Shown: positions 48,801 through 53,032 of the stretch, piece after piece | Layout of the letters: the number at the start of each line of letters is the position of its first letter | How positions within the stretch are numbered: position 1 is the stretch's first letter | From: Pomphorhynchus laevis | Lineage: Eukaryota > Acanthocephala > Palaeacanthocephala > Echinorhynchida > Pomphorhynchidae | Reading direction: 5' to 3' | DNA length: 64,000 nt | Assembly: GCA_012934845.2 (NCBI GenBank) | Contig: WNNJ02000772.1 | Location: forward strand, 62,001-126,000 | Notes under the pieces: generated by a model | Database searches by the model: none | Seen by the model: only the letters and a program-made list of their open reading frames with translations | What the model was told of the DNA's origin: nothing | Made by a program: the position numbers and the translations under genes

Positions 48801-48852
48801 CTCGCACAACAAAGCATGCGATAATCCAAAAACATAAGTATACTGTAAGCAT
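807..48852 (-). CDS. multi-exon secreted leucine-rich-repeat protein, one LRR per exon (3' end outside the window)
   Basis: Gene-level entry; exons 1-33 follow separately. Exon 1 encodes a signal peptide and a Cys-containing N-terminal region. Exons 2-33 encode 32 LRRs, about 749 codons, each close to x-L-S-x-N-x-I-x-x-I...F...L-x-x-L. Lengths are 54, 60, 63, 66, 69, 72, 75, 78, 81 or 87 nt, 72 being commonest. All introns are phase 2, and the split codon encodes L, I, V or M at 30 of 32 junctions (Thr and Asp are the exceptions), which no random set of ORFs would do. One-LRR-per-exon 72-nt architecture is known from LRR receptors such as LGRs; more than 30 repeats recalls chaoptin-type surface proteins. 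No transmembrane segment, C-terminal cap or stop is seen, so the 3' end lies left of position 1. Introns carry LINE, SINE and Penelope debris. Family assignment is inference; the exon set is read directly. Confidence 0.9.
1481..1552 (-). CDS. LRR gene exon 32
   Basis: 72 nt. Begins DISHNLLEDLLGSDC and ends HTKIL. Donor GTACGT. A 49-nt intron separates it from exon 31. Confidence 0.94.
1602..1667 (-). CDS. LRR gene exon 31
   Basis: 66 nt. Begins YLSGNHIQKANSVR and ends TTRVL. Donor GTAAGT. Confidence 0.92.
3255..3323 (-). CDS. LRR gene exon 30 (weak donor)
   Basis: 69 nt. Begins YLNRNSLWEYVRFTC and ends NSEYEI. The donor is GTTAGT, unusual at +3, but phase 2 and the split Ile codons on both sides match the gene. 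A GTAATC donor 4 nt further on would break phase. Confidence 0.65.
3324..7332. other. 4-kb AT-rich intron (between exons 29 and 30)
   Basis: Extremely AT-rich, with simple A/T runs. At 6085-6250 a short motif (gtttggt, then gaaagctatttattt) occurs twice about 60 bp apart among several aaagctt-like words. No exon passes phase and splice checks. Confidence 0.5.
7333..7404 (-). CDS. LRR gene exon 29
   Basis: 72 nt. Begins NLANNQHFTFEGTTF and ends GLTEI, canonical. Donor GTAAGT. Confidence 0.95.
7457..7537 (-). CDS. LRR gene exon 28
   Basis: 81 nt. Begins NCSYNQIRYVYFDEAL and ends RQLSAL. Donor GTAAGT. Three residues longer than the standard repeat. Confidence 0.88.
7594..7662 (-). CDS. LRR gene exon 27
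   Basis: 69 nt. Begins DLSNNKLTRLAIEW and ends SLRIL, canonical. Donor GTAAGT. Confidence 0.95.
7818..7904 (-). CDS. LRR gene exon 26
   Basis: 87 nt, the longest repeat (29 residues). Begins NLSFNEIEYLNYV and ends ILEVL. Donor GTAAGT. An Asn/Ser-rich insertion lies mid-repeat. Confidence 0.92.
7952..8026 (-). CDS. LRR gene exon 25
   Basis: 75 nt. Begins DMSFNRIKEFTKLY and ends KLQIL. Donor GTAAGT. Confidence 0.94.
8093..8164 (-). CDS. LRR gene exon 24
   Basis: 72 nt. Begins SLINASGIDIAIER and ends KSLSKL. Donor GTATGT. First of six exons packed into 0.8 kb (8164-7333). Confidence 0.85.
9421..10080 (+). pseudogene. LINE ORF2 3' fragment (reverse transcriptase end)
   Basis: Broken reading frames resemble the end of a non-LTR reverse transcriptase. 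At 9697-9720 the sequence reads RVKYLGVT, the conserved KYLGV block after the catalytic domain, followed by LTWID. Stops and shifts interrupt the rest. From 9588 on it is almost identical to 61218 onward. The minus-strand 70-codon ORF at 9867-10079 is an antisense shadow of this LINE. Confidence 0.7.
10375..10720 (+). repeat. internal tandem repeat in LINE-associated spacer
   Basis: The block starting ttccag-gctgaatgtgagctaata recurs about 220 bp later as ttccag-tgtgaatgtgaactaata, and a third diverged copy starts near 12038. The unit is AT-rich and non-coding, possibly LINE UTR. The segment 10075 onward is also repeated, diverged, from 11752 to about 12360. Confidence 0.7.
10740..10945 (-). 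mobile_element. tRNA-derived SINE with hammerhead-like boxes
   Basis: Read on the minus strand, an A-box-like GCCAGCTTAGTGG (10936-10924) and a B-box GTTCAAATCC (10890-10881) mark a tRNA-like Pol III head. Downstream come GGGTC-GAAAC (10845-10836), a small hairpin, then CTGATGAG (10810-10803) followed by ACCC. GGGTC can pair with GACCC as in hammerhead stem II. An 8-bp hairpin (GTCTGGGT with ACCCAGAC) encloses the CTGATGAG box. Duplicated at 62369-62574. Ribozyme activity is inference. Confidence 0.6.
11177..11200. repeat. perfect hairpin before LINE ORF1
   Basis: gtaagccac and gtggcttac are perfect inverted 9-mers around a 6-nt loop, about 30-50 bp before ORF1. Repeated at 62806-62829 in the second copy. 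Confidence 0.8.
11231..11725 (+). pseudogene. LINE ORF1 N-terminal fragment (Jockey/I-like)
   Basis: Open for 121 codons. The protein has IFFVTSDLAMKYAEYV, then VSIKVTNLPC and VSSLRPIVGRDGNPIPGG, the pre-zinc-finger region of arthropod-type LINE ORF1 proteins (nucleic-acid-binding, in the RNP). A frameshift near 11590 breaks it, and it is cut off at about 11725, inside the first CCHC knuckle (PHCSRCHKW). Same family as 24024-24545 and 62860-63905. Confidence 0.8.
11726..11761. repeat. perfect 14-bp inverted repeat at LINE break point
   Basis: tcaatgcctcagat and atctgaggcattga face each other across an 8-nt loop exactly where the 2.1-kb duplication stops. The right arm continues into the diverged second copy of the spacer. 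Confidence 0.85.
11762..12360 (+). repeat. diverged copy of LINE spacer
   Basis: Follows 10083-10720 with roughly 85-90% identity by eye but lacks the SINE. It ends about 20 bp before exon 23. Confidence 0.7.
12378..12449 (-). CDS. LRR gene exon 23
   Basis: 72 nt. Begins EVIDQTGSDYSFIP and ends HYNLKSL. Donor GTAAGT. The split codons are Met (before) and Leu (after). It lies within about 20 bp of the edge of the LINE-derived block at 9.4-12.36 kb. Confidence 0.78.
13550..13618 (-). CDS. LRR gene exon 22
   Basis: 69 nt. Begins KINRPMSNTELLAK and ends CIEYI plus a split Met codon. Donor GTGAGT; acceptor TTAG after a T-rich stretch. Pro takes the place of the usual Asn. Confidence 0.75.
13945..14203 (+). 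repeat. minisatellite, about 28-30 bp unit
   Basis: About nine copies of ggctcgtgattaatcaattt plus a short T-rich spacer. Units differ at one or two bases and in spacer length. It lies in the intron between exons 21 and 22. Confidence 0.9.
14690..14749 (-). CDS. LRR gene exon 21 (tentative)
   Basis: 60 nt. Begins NPYGVTCPAMYSKY and ends EFKNL. Donor GTAAGT, phase 2, split codons Leu on both sides. The first half lacks the LxxN core. The same frame just upstream reads VVVNNILYI, which looks more LRR-like, but no acceptor there would keep phase, so the exon may once have been longer. Confidence 0.55.
15170..15535 (+). repeat. tandem duplication, about 235 bp apart
   Basis: atttgataaagagaatttac followed by attcgctaaaatcacgttcg near 15182 recurs, diverged, near 15420. 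Non-coding. Confidence 0.7.
15541..15975. mobile_element. inverted dimer of CTGATGAG-box repeat
   Basis: 15744-15840 and 15878-15964 are inverted copies of the same sequence (arm ends ttgcttcaatcct and aggattgaagcaaag). Each carries the CTGATGAG-type box: minus strand at 15805-15798, and a CTGGTGAG variant on plus near 15908. The left copy also has GATCGAAACG. The GC-richer DNA at 15541-15743 appears to continue the left unit; I do not recognise it. Confidence 0.65.
17207..17777 (+). repeat. tandem duplication of about 235 bp, 335 bp apart
   Basis: 17207-17441 and 17545-17777 share long blocks such as atccagatcaagttgtta and gcgattgtt-aagaaata. About 85% identical by eye; non-coding intron sequence. 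Confidence 0.8.
18602..18673 (-). CDS. LRR gene exon 20
   Basis: 72 nt. Begins VQIDYNLSLPVSNLIY and ends LPKVL. Donor GTAAGT. Confidence 0.88.
18897..19108 (+). pseudogene. LINE reverse-transcriptase C-terminal fragment
   Basis: The frame reads KYLAVLISRDIKN, then LKRQICSANAGMRYLYK, matching the KYLG region of the 33.8-kb LINE (FKYLGVLFSKYG, then EKRICADSAAMRSLY). Same family, small fragment, no complete domain. It lies in the intron between exons 19 and 20. Confidence 0.75.
19318..19602 (+). repeat. two diverged copies of a 90-bp GC-richer repeat
   Basis: gatcattgtgaactgaaacg, then gggccgattcgcatatatgg, near 19335 recurs near 19522 with about 15% difference. Origin not recognised. Confidence 0.7.
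20855..20932 (-). CDS. LRR gene exon 19
   Basis: 78 nt. Begins NMIQNNNQTEGRF and ends SILPIF. Donor GTAAGT. The split codon encodes Asp, the second exception to the hydrophobic rule. The repeat is Asn-rich and diverged. Confidence 0.75.
22121..22192 (-). CDS. LRR gene exon 18
   Basis: 72 nt. Begins DLRGNRIQLISDFIY and ends STDYL, canonical. Donor GTAAGT. Confidence 0.94.
23792..23863 (-). CDS. LRR gene exon 17
   Basis: 72 nt. Begins NLSFNRIVVIAKAQL and ends NLKSL, canonical. Donor GTAAGT. A LINE ORF1 fragment lies in the preceding intron. Confidence 0.93.
24024..24545 (+). pseudogene. LINE ORF1 fragment with CCHC knuckles
   Basis: The protein runs ISFTTSDLLKGYVKYFESS, LVTLKVSNLPCQ, then NFRSIIGKSGHQIPVGFCSA. 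First knuckle CSRCHKWGHLASSF lacks its last Cys (replaced by Phe); then CGMCSSPSVGF and CSNCGG. It is an older relative of the 11.2- and 62.9-kb ORF1 copies. ORF1 proteins bind LINE RNA. Only the middle and end of ORF1 remain; no ORF2 follows. Confidence 0.85.
24570..24815 (+). repeat. short tandem duplication
   Basis: atgttatttttaa, then ttttgaatacggattatttt, occurs near 24574 and again near 24760. Confidence 0.7.
25493..25564 (-). CDS. LRR gene exon 16
   Basis: 72 nt. Begins SLSGNIIEELNFAIF and ends NVQYL, canonical. Donor GTAAGT. Confidence 0.95.
26221..26848. mobile_element. foldback element, arms about 290 bp
   Basis: The left arm begins gacaacagctgtacgttaca. The right arm ends with the inverse (tgtagcgtacttctgttggc). 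Inner arms meet near 26530 (aatttgaaaacctacc against ggtaggttttcaaatt). Each outer end carries the repeat seen at 15.7 and 10.8 kb; the right arm has a CTTATGAG variant of the CTGATGAG box and GTGAAACG. No coding region; looks non-autonomous. Confidence 0.75.
27481..27546 (-). CDS. LRR gene exon 15
   Basis: 66 nt. Begins ELESTVLTDFDLLY and ends GASTI. Donor GTGAGA. The acceptor is one of two overlapping AGs (27547-27548 or 27545-27546); only the first keeps phase. Confidence 0.75.
27928..27990 (-). CDS. LRR gene exon 14
   Basis: 63 nt. Begins KFSGCQINMKDYF and ends DNLTYI. Donor GTAAGT. Cys replaces the usual Asn. Confidence 0.88.
28726..28797 (-). pseudogene. decayed LRR exon, copy 1
   Basis: The 72-nt frame reads NITGIDKNMSCSSISSKY and ends KLDYL with phase 2 at both ends, like real exons. 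The acceptor AG is now AT and the donor GT is now AA, so it should not be spliced in. Confidence 0.65.
29396..29467 (-). pseudogene. decayed LRR exon, copy 2
   Basis: 72 nt, phase 2 to 2, NITGIDKNMSCSSISSKY ending EIDYL. The acceptor AG is still present, but the donor is GA instead of GT. The frame stays open, so loss is recent or the exon is used only weakly. Confidence 0.65.
30206..30271 (-). CDS. LRR gene exon 13
   Basis: 66 nt. Begins AMTLKHRQCFNAS and ends SQIEEI. Donor GTAAGT. The consensus is weak (no Asn at the usual place), but phase, splice sites and the split Ile codon fit. The 2.2-kb intron that follows holds two decayed LRR exons. Confidence 0.75.
31784..31855 (-). CDS. LRR gene exon 12
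   Basis: 72 nt. Begins RLFGNPITDIPSDFL and ends TLKSI. Donor GTGAGT. Confidence 0.94.
32440..32514 (-). pseudogene. LINE 3' tail fragment
   Basis: On the minus strand, cactgcctccac and gacacccgtatcagtggt-gacaag match the end of the LINE at 34345-34390. No other part of the element is attached. Confidence 0.7.
33335..33406 (-). CDS. LRR gene exon 11
   Basis: 72 nt. Begins NLSFNLIAAVNTGDLY and ends GLQDV. Donor GTACGT. A LINE remnant at 33.6-34.4 kb lies in the preceding intron. Confidence 0.94.
33597..34400 (+). pseudogene. LINE reverse-transcriptase remnant
   Basis: Starts inside the catalytic palm: IPSLLFADDVVLVASC, FADD being the polymerase motif. Then FKYLGVLFSKYG, EKRICADSAAMRSLY, and the C-terminal domain KFFRCMVGLSLRDKI, HLRLLGHVLKMF, RLPRRVF and YQWRDQI, typical of non-LTR reverse transcriptases. 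An in-frame stop and frame changes break it; the longest intact stretch is 154 codons (33981-34445). Tail fragments occur at 32.4 kb and a sister fragment at 18.9 kb. It lies in the intron between exons 10 and 11. Confidence 0.85.
35544..35615 (-). CDS. LRR gene exon 10
   Basis: 72 nt. Begins DLSYNYIKNIPNRFL and ends AISYL, among the best matches to the LRR consensus. Donor GTAAGT. Confidence 0.95.
37510..37581 (-). CDS. LRR gene exon 9
   Basis: 72 nt. Begins SCSHNLIRTINEEFF and ends NLERL, a canonical 24-residue LRR. Donor GTAAGT. Confidence 0.94.
38088..38159 (-). CDS. LRR gene exon 8
   Basis: 72 nt. Begins LDYNLLVDLNF and ends RTLKYL. Donor GTAAGT. The conserved Asn is the fourth rather than fifth codon, so this repeat starts one residue later. 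Confidence 0.9.
38995..39063 (-). CDS. LRR gene exon 7
   Basis: 69 nt. Begins DLRFNKLQSGQI and ends KTAMLL. Donor GTACGT, shared with exons 11 and 32. Confidence 0.87.
39112..39165 (-). CDS. LRR gene exon 6
   Basis: 54 nt, the shortest repeat. Begins RLTHNPNDFELE and ends NTQLT. Donor GTAAGT. The split codon here encodes Thr, one of two exceptions to the hydrophobic rule. Only 48 nt of intron separates it from exon 7, the shortest intron found. Confidence 0.82.
40088..40765 (+). CDS. intronless 225-codon ORF nested in an LRR-gene intron, function unknown
   Basis: Starts MMSFTSYDPKYGLDCN and ends LEPDHSL; a TAG follows. It is rich in Ser, Asn, Asp and His, with a short helix-like piece HLNQIIHQLLNMCDDL and a charged tail (STESEDSGHSNAHGSHEHDS). 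No signal peptide, membrane segment or known domain. It is GC-richer than its surroundings. AATAAA occurs at 40863-40868 and 40870-40875. The same frame is open upstream from an ATG at 39929 (MQINNNQMNEFNNL) for 41 codons until a TAA at 40052, so it may be a retrocopy with a premature stop, or a real gene starting at 40088. I do not recognise the family. Confidence 0.6.
   Translation: MMSFTSYDPKYGLDCNPSNEFAKFASGSINEPGADESAAPFFVSSSSNQEETMIDNGKTGISTMNCSQSSVADHTPDNCNDHLNQIIHQLLNMCDDLILPDNVVDVQGVEHDQHDDAPAAVQMIATTNTANHLITNKSSNIASILKSCSNMVRRNNEFITTATTAAANTSTESEDSGHSNAHGSHEHDSEEYQRSQRNNSKKYSNKPELTKSLPIGEDLEPDHSL
41228..41287 (-). CDS. LRR gene exon 5
   Basis: 60 nt, a 20-residue repeat. Begins DLSNNILSLVHI and ends VINLEL. 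Donor GTAAGT. The intron after it contains the opposite-strand ORF at 40088-40765. Confidence 0.9.
42121..42182. repeat. ATT/GTT microsatellite
   Basis: Imperfect trinucleotide run (attattattactattgtta type), giving a poly-Asn shadow ORF on the minus strand. Confidence 0.9.
42490..42721 (+). pseudogene. LINE ORF2 C-terminal fragment
   Basis: About 70 open codons reading KDLAIQKSYFASDILFTLHK, SKCRSRLFLLRRISS and LETVYIALIRSILIYDYPIV, the domain after the polymerase in Jockey/CR1-type LINEs (usually K-A-x-x-x-L-x-L-L-R-R then L-I-R-S-x-L-x-Y). A TGA ends it at 42721. Confidence 0.75.
42800..42978 (-). mobile_element. tRNA-Ser/Leu-like SINE
   Basis: On the minus strand the head reads ccgtggccgaatggtggagg (A box), then cggggttcaaacc (B box), with anticodon-arm-like gtgca and tgcac between. 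The spacing is tRNA-like, but the acceptor stem is not convincing, so this is a SINE rather than a tRNA gene. Confidence 0.6.
43440..43690 (+). mobile_element. Penelope-like element end fragment
   Basis: Contains cctgaagatgatagcagtag followed by gctattgaaaattcg, which resembles the CTGAAGA...GAAAC-type ends of Penelope-like elements. A CTGATGA box lies on the minus strand near 43462. No coding part. Weak call by resemblance. Confidence 0.4.
44035..44103 (-). CDS. LRR gene exon 4
   Basis: 69 nt, phase 2 to 2. Begins SLKGNRIRHFDT and ends IHLTYL. Donor GTGAGT. The flanking frame stays open upstream, so a longer ORF (to 44231) overlaps it; the AG acceptor at 44104-44105 defines the exon. Confidence 0.88.
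44360..46330 (+). pseudogene. degenerate LINE (ORF1 and endonuclease remnants)
   Basis: Frames change often. ORF1 traces: FLRNFISDILNIEYC, later CHSWEHLA and CSICGYPASC (zinc-knuckle region, near 44790-44890). Endonuclease-like pieces follow: SIVNVYTG near 45257 and DYDLVLSDFNNITGCW near 45328, which match the order of an AP endonuclease domain. The rest is too decayed to assign. It sits in the intron between exons 3 and 4. Confidence 0.65.
46833..46901 (-). CDS. LRR gene exon 3
   Basis: 69 nt, phase 2 to 2. Begins QLDYNLIECVDPLF and ends SLQEL. Donor GTAAGT. The 2.7-kb intron that follows holds a degenerate LINE. Confidence 0.92.
46953..47021 (-). CDS. LRR gene exon 2
   Basis: 69 nt, phase 2 to 2. 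Begins NLNNNYLHQLHDF after an AG acceptor and ends VGVQK plus the split Leu codon. The donor is GTATGA, weaker than most in this gene. Confidence 0.82.
47133..47319. mobile_element. 187-bp hairpin (MITE-like)
   Basis: Arms of about 85 bp: ataattattggagctggatc and its near-inverse at the right end. The centre is another palindrome, tcttcagaaaatgc/aattttctgaaga. No ORF. Confidence 0.8.
47760..48180 (+). repeat. tandem duplication, about 290 bp apart
   Basis: gagcataaagttaa..., acaatacg...ttcgttctac-ggg and gagtcaactgt occur near 47788-47880 and again near 48078-48170. The right copy leads into the Penelope GIY-YIG fragment, so this may be part of that element. Confidence 0.7.
48279..48480 (+). 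pseudogene. Penelope-like element GIY-YIG endonuclease fragment
   Basis: Reads VYYIHCGGCNTKYIGQTGG, then FGMHSRYI, and, in another frame, AADHLIYFDGLDVLC. This is the order of the GIY-YIG nuclease at the C-terminus of Penelope-like reverse transcriptases (C-x-x-C-x-x-x-Y-I-G-x-T, arm, then D-H-x-x). It lies in intron 1 of the LRR gene, on the opposite strand, and is broken. Confidence 0.75.
48608..48852 (-). CDS. LRR gene exon 1: signal peptide and N-terminal region
   Basis: The ATG at 48852 begins MLTVYLCFWIIACFVVRA, a typical secretion signal of about 19 residues. Some 63 residues follow without LRR spacing but with Cys in SCDLS and in AYCIQNNCSWQCDE, like an N-terminal LRR cap. The exon ends with GT of a split Val codon, directly before GTAAGT (48607-48602). 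Intron 1 holds a Penelope GIY-YIG fragment. The 19-bp satellite begins about 170 bp upstream of the ATG, so any promoter or 5' UTR must lie in that gap or beyond the array. Confidence 0.88.
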
Positions 48853-49024
48853 CTACAATTAATCTGTTTTAAAGTACGGTATTTATTCATATTACGTCTA
48901 ACTTATAAAAAAGATCACAAATCAAATTTTAAAAAATTTATCATTAAAAAATTTATCATTACAATTTATTAACAATCAATAGACAATAAATTTAGAATTA
49001 AAATTGTGATTTCAGTGGCTGCAA

Positions 49025-51180
49025 AAAATTGATATGGCTGCTAATGATAATTGATATGGCTGCTAATTGTTGATACGGCTGCTAATTATTGATAAGGCTG
49101 CTAATTATAGCTACGGCTGCTAATTATTGATATCGATGTCATTGATATGTCATTGATAGCTAATCATTGATATGGATGCTCATGATTGATATTAATGCTC
49201 ATAATTGATATGGATACTGACAATTGATACGGATGCTGACAATTGATATGGATGCTGACAATTGACATGAATGCTTACAATTGATAAGACTTCTAATAAT
49301 TGATATGGATGCTCAGAGTTGATATAGATGCTTATAATTGATATTGATGCTCATAATTTATATGGATGCTCATATTTGATATTGATGCTCATAATTGAAT
49401 AGGCTTCTAATAATTGATATAGATTCTTATAATTGATATGGATGCTAATAATTGGTATGAATGCTCATAATTGATATGGATGCTCATAATTATTCAAGTT
49501 TCTAATAATTGATATGAATGCTAATAATTGGTATGAATGCTCATAATTGATATGGATGCTCATAATTATTCAAGTTTCTAATAATTGATATGGATGCTCA
49601 TAATTGATATGGATGCTCATAATTAATCAAGCTTCTAATAATTGATATGGATGCTCATAATTGATATGGATGCTCATAATTTATATGGATGCCTATAATT
49701 AATAAAGCTTCTAATAATTGATATGGATGCTCATAATTGATATGGATGCTCATGATTGATATGGATGCTCATAATTATTCAAGTTTCTAATAACTGATAT
49801 GGATGCTCATAATTGATATGGATGCTCATATTAAATATGGAAGCTCATAATTGATATGGATGCTCATAATTAATCAAGCTTCTAATAATTGATATGGATG
49901 CTAATAATTGATATGGATGCTCATATAAAATATGGAATCTCATAATTGATATGGATGCTCATAATTAATCAAGCTTCTAATAATTGATATGGATGCTCAT
50001 AATTGATATGGATGCTCATAATTGATATGGATGCTCATAATTATTCAAGCTTCTAATAATTGATATGGATGCTCATATTTGATATGGATGCTCATAATTA
50101 ATAAAGCTTCTAATAATTGATATGGATGCTCATAATTGATATGGATGCTCATAATTGATATGGATGCTCATAATTGATATGGATGCTCATAATTGATATG
50201 GATGCTCATAATTATTCAAGTTTCTAATAATTGATATGGATTATCATAATTGATATGGATGCTCATATTTAATATGGATGCTCCTAATTGATATGGATGC
50301 TCATAATTGATATGGATGCTGCTCATAATTGATATGGATGCTCATAATTGATATGGATGCTCATAATTAATCAAGCTTCTAATAATTGATATGGATGCTC
50401 ATAATTGATATGGATGCTCATAATTATTCAAGCTTCTAATAATTGATATGGATGCTCATAATTGATATGGATGCTCATAATTATTCAAGCTTCTAATAAT
50501 TGATATGGATGCTCATAATTGATATGGATGCTCATAATTATTCAAGCTTCTAATAATTGATATGGATGCTCATAATTGATATGGATGCTCATAATTGATA
50601 TGGATGCTCATAATTGATATGGATGCTCATAATTGATATGGATGCTCATAATTAATAGATGCTCATAATTGATATGGATGCTCATAATTGATATGGATGC
50701 TCATAATTGATATGGATGCTCATAATTAATAAAGCTTCTAATAATTGATATGGATGCTCATAATTGATATGGATGCTCATAATTGATATGGATGCTCATA
50801 ATTGATATGGATGCTCATAATTGATATGGATGCTCATAATTAATCAAGCTTCTAATAATTGATATGGATGCTCATAATTGATATGGATGCTCATAATTGA
50901 TATGGATGCTCATAATTATTCAAGCTTCTAATAATTGATATGGATGCTCATAATTGATATGGATGCTCATAATTAATAAAGCTTCTAATAATTGATATGG
51001 ATGCTCATAATTGATATGGATGCTCATAATTGATATGGATGCTCATAATTATTCAAGCTTCTGATAATTGATATGGATGCTCATAATTGATATGGATGCT
51101 CTTAATGATATAGATGCTCATAATTAATCAAGCTTCTGATAATTGATATGGATGCTTATAATTGATACGGCTGCTAATTA
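49025..51180 (+). repeat. 19-bp satellite with two-monomer higher-order structure
   Basis: About 110 units. Monomer A is aattgatatggatgctcat; monomer B is aattaatcaagcttctaat (both 19 bp). B units are spaced every two to seven A units in the interior (about 49600-51130). Left-edge units are degenerate (ttgatatggctgctaa type), the interior is near-perfect, as in arrays homogenised from the middle. It starts about 170 bp upstream of the LRR-gene ATG. Confidence 0.95.
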
Positions 51181-52600
51181 TTTTACTTCTAACTTAGAAA
51201 AACATCACAAATCAAAATAAAAGAATTACAAATTAATGAATTGCTGATCAACTGATTAAATTTTATAAATTACATAAAAACGTGGTGTTAATAATTGATA
51301 TGGCTGCTAATATTATATAAATTAAAATAACTCTATTATTTACGTAGCTTTTGACAAATATTTAGATGGATATTATTAATTTATAATATGAAGAATATTC
51401 AGTTTAAATAAAAAGTATAGGATGAGGATAGTCTAAAAAGACTCCTTTTAACTCTTTGAACAATTATGGGTAAATTACTGGTAATTAAGTCAGGCCATGG
51501 TCATATAATTAGCAGCTGTAATTTCGTTAGTTGCCATTTATAAAGTTTTTAGTATTATGGAAAGTTACATAACAAGTAACTTTCCATATTACTTTATAAC
51601 AGGTGACTTTCTTGTTATGCAGTATAGTGATTAATGTTGACATTTCAAGGCGGATTAATTGCGAAATTGATTTGGTTTGATCTACAGAATGTCTAAGTTC
51701 AAGACTTAAATATGCTGTTTTGGTGCTCAGTACGAAACGAACAAATTATCTTAACGAATTAACTAAATTTAATTTACATAGTCATGAATGCTAATTACAA
51801 AAATTTGAAGTAGTGTTATATTTCATACGCATTTGATACTTATTTGCAATACTAACAATTTATTAAGTTATGGTATAACAACAAATTTTAATAATTCATT
51901 AATAATTTAACATTTTTTAAATTAAATAGCTAGAAATTTATTTTTCAGATAAAGGTTTGATTATTCAAATATTAGCTTCAAAAATACAAATTTGAATATA
52001 CTTTATATTACTTATTCTATAAATTGTGTTAGTTAAGTTTAGGCTGTAACATATTTAAACATTTCAAATTATAAGCGCCTTGCTAGTTATCGCATTGAAA
52101 TCGGGATTTACAATAATTCATATAGCTACATTCAAATGATACAAATTTAATTTCACATATTTTATACTACTATAATATTATATTAGGAGTTGTGAATATA
52201 ATATTATAATAACAACTCTTTTAAACTCTATATACAATTATGGGTAAATTACTGGTTAATCATAAATGTAATTTAAATACCAATTAGCATGCGCTAGGTG
52301 TTTTTAATTTCATTATAATATTGGTTTTATAATGAAAATATTAGCGGTTAATGATAATTTTATCGTTTGATCATAATTTTTATTATTTTTTCATCTTTAA
52401 ATTCGAGTTTCTACATTATGTGTTAACTAAAGTTATAATCGAGTATCACACAGGAAATCAAACACGAATAAGATTTTTTGATTATAAATGTGTATAATAA
52501 TGATTTTCTTAACAAAAATAATACATAGGTTAAATAGAATTAAAACAAATATAGAAAAAAGAAACGTCAGAAATCAGAAATCATCGTCTTTCGGAAAAAC
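51181..52600. other. AT-rich spacer with small repeats
   Basis: No gene seen. The block acaattatgggtaaattact occurs near 51462 and 52236. A 13-bp perfect hairpin (tatggaaagttac/gtaactttccata) lies at 51555-51587. Confidence 0.6.
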
Positions 52601-52604
52601 TTGT

Positions 52605-52790
52605 CTACTTCTTCCATCACCTTCATGGCCTCAGGTTCAGTGGGATCTGAGCCCAACAGCCAATCCAACACGCTGGCTTTCGTCTGAACCACCCGGGGTC
52701 TTTCACCCCTTGAAAAGTCCAATCGACGCGACTATGCTGGGTAATCGAGAGACGAAGAGCTTGAGAAACCTTAGCCTTTATAAATGTTTA
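52605..52790 (-). pseudogene. LINE ORF2 3' fragment
   Basis: Reverse complement of the LINE segment at about 9930-10075 (shared gatcccactg, tctcgattacc, ggtttctcaagct), diverged. The plus-strand ORF over it is an antisense shadow. It ends about 45 bp before the 5' LTR of the Gypsy element. Confidence 0.7.
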
Positions 52791-52835
52791 TCGAAGTGGG
52801 AATCAATGAATTTCAGATGTAAAATAATAAATAAT

Positions 52836-53032
52836 TGTTACGTAGTGGCAGTGCATCTTATTCATACACTGTCGGTAAAACTCTATTGATTGTTAATTAA
52901 CACTATGTTGCAGTAACGCTTTGATTTATTTGTATAAATGTTACACTCAGTTTGCATGTGGACAGTTTTTTTGTAGCGAACAACAATTAAAAACTTTAAA
53001 TCTTTATTTGCATTGTGATGAACGTAAATGCA
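52836..53032 (+). repeat. 5' LTR
   Basis: About 197 bp, begins TGTTACG and ends near GTAAATGCA. The sequence tggcgacgagggt shortly after it is the likely primer-binding region. End positions are good to a few bases. Confidence 0.88.

Noticed and set aside
48881-48920. TATA-like ttttttataag upstream of exon 1 (minus strand)
   Set aside because: In DNA this AT-rich such words are everywhere; no other promoter element supports it.
52488-52889. 133-codon plus-strand ORF
   Set aside because: Covers an antisense LINE fragment and runs into the LTR; no coherent protein.
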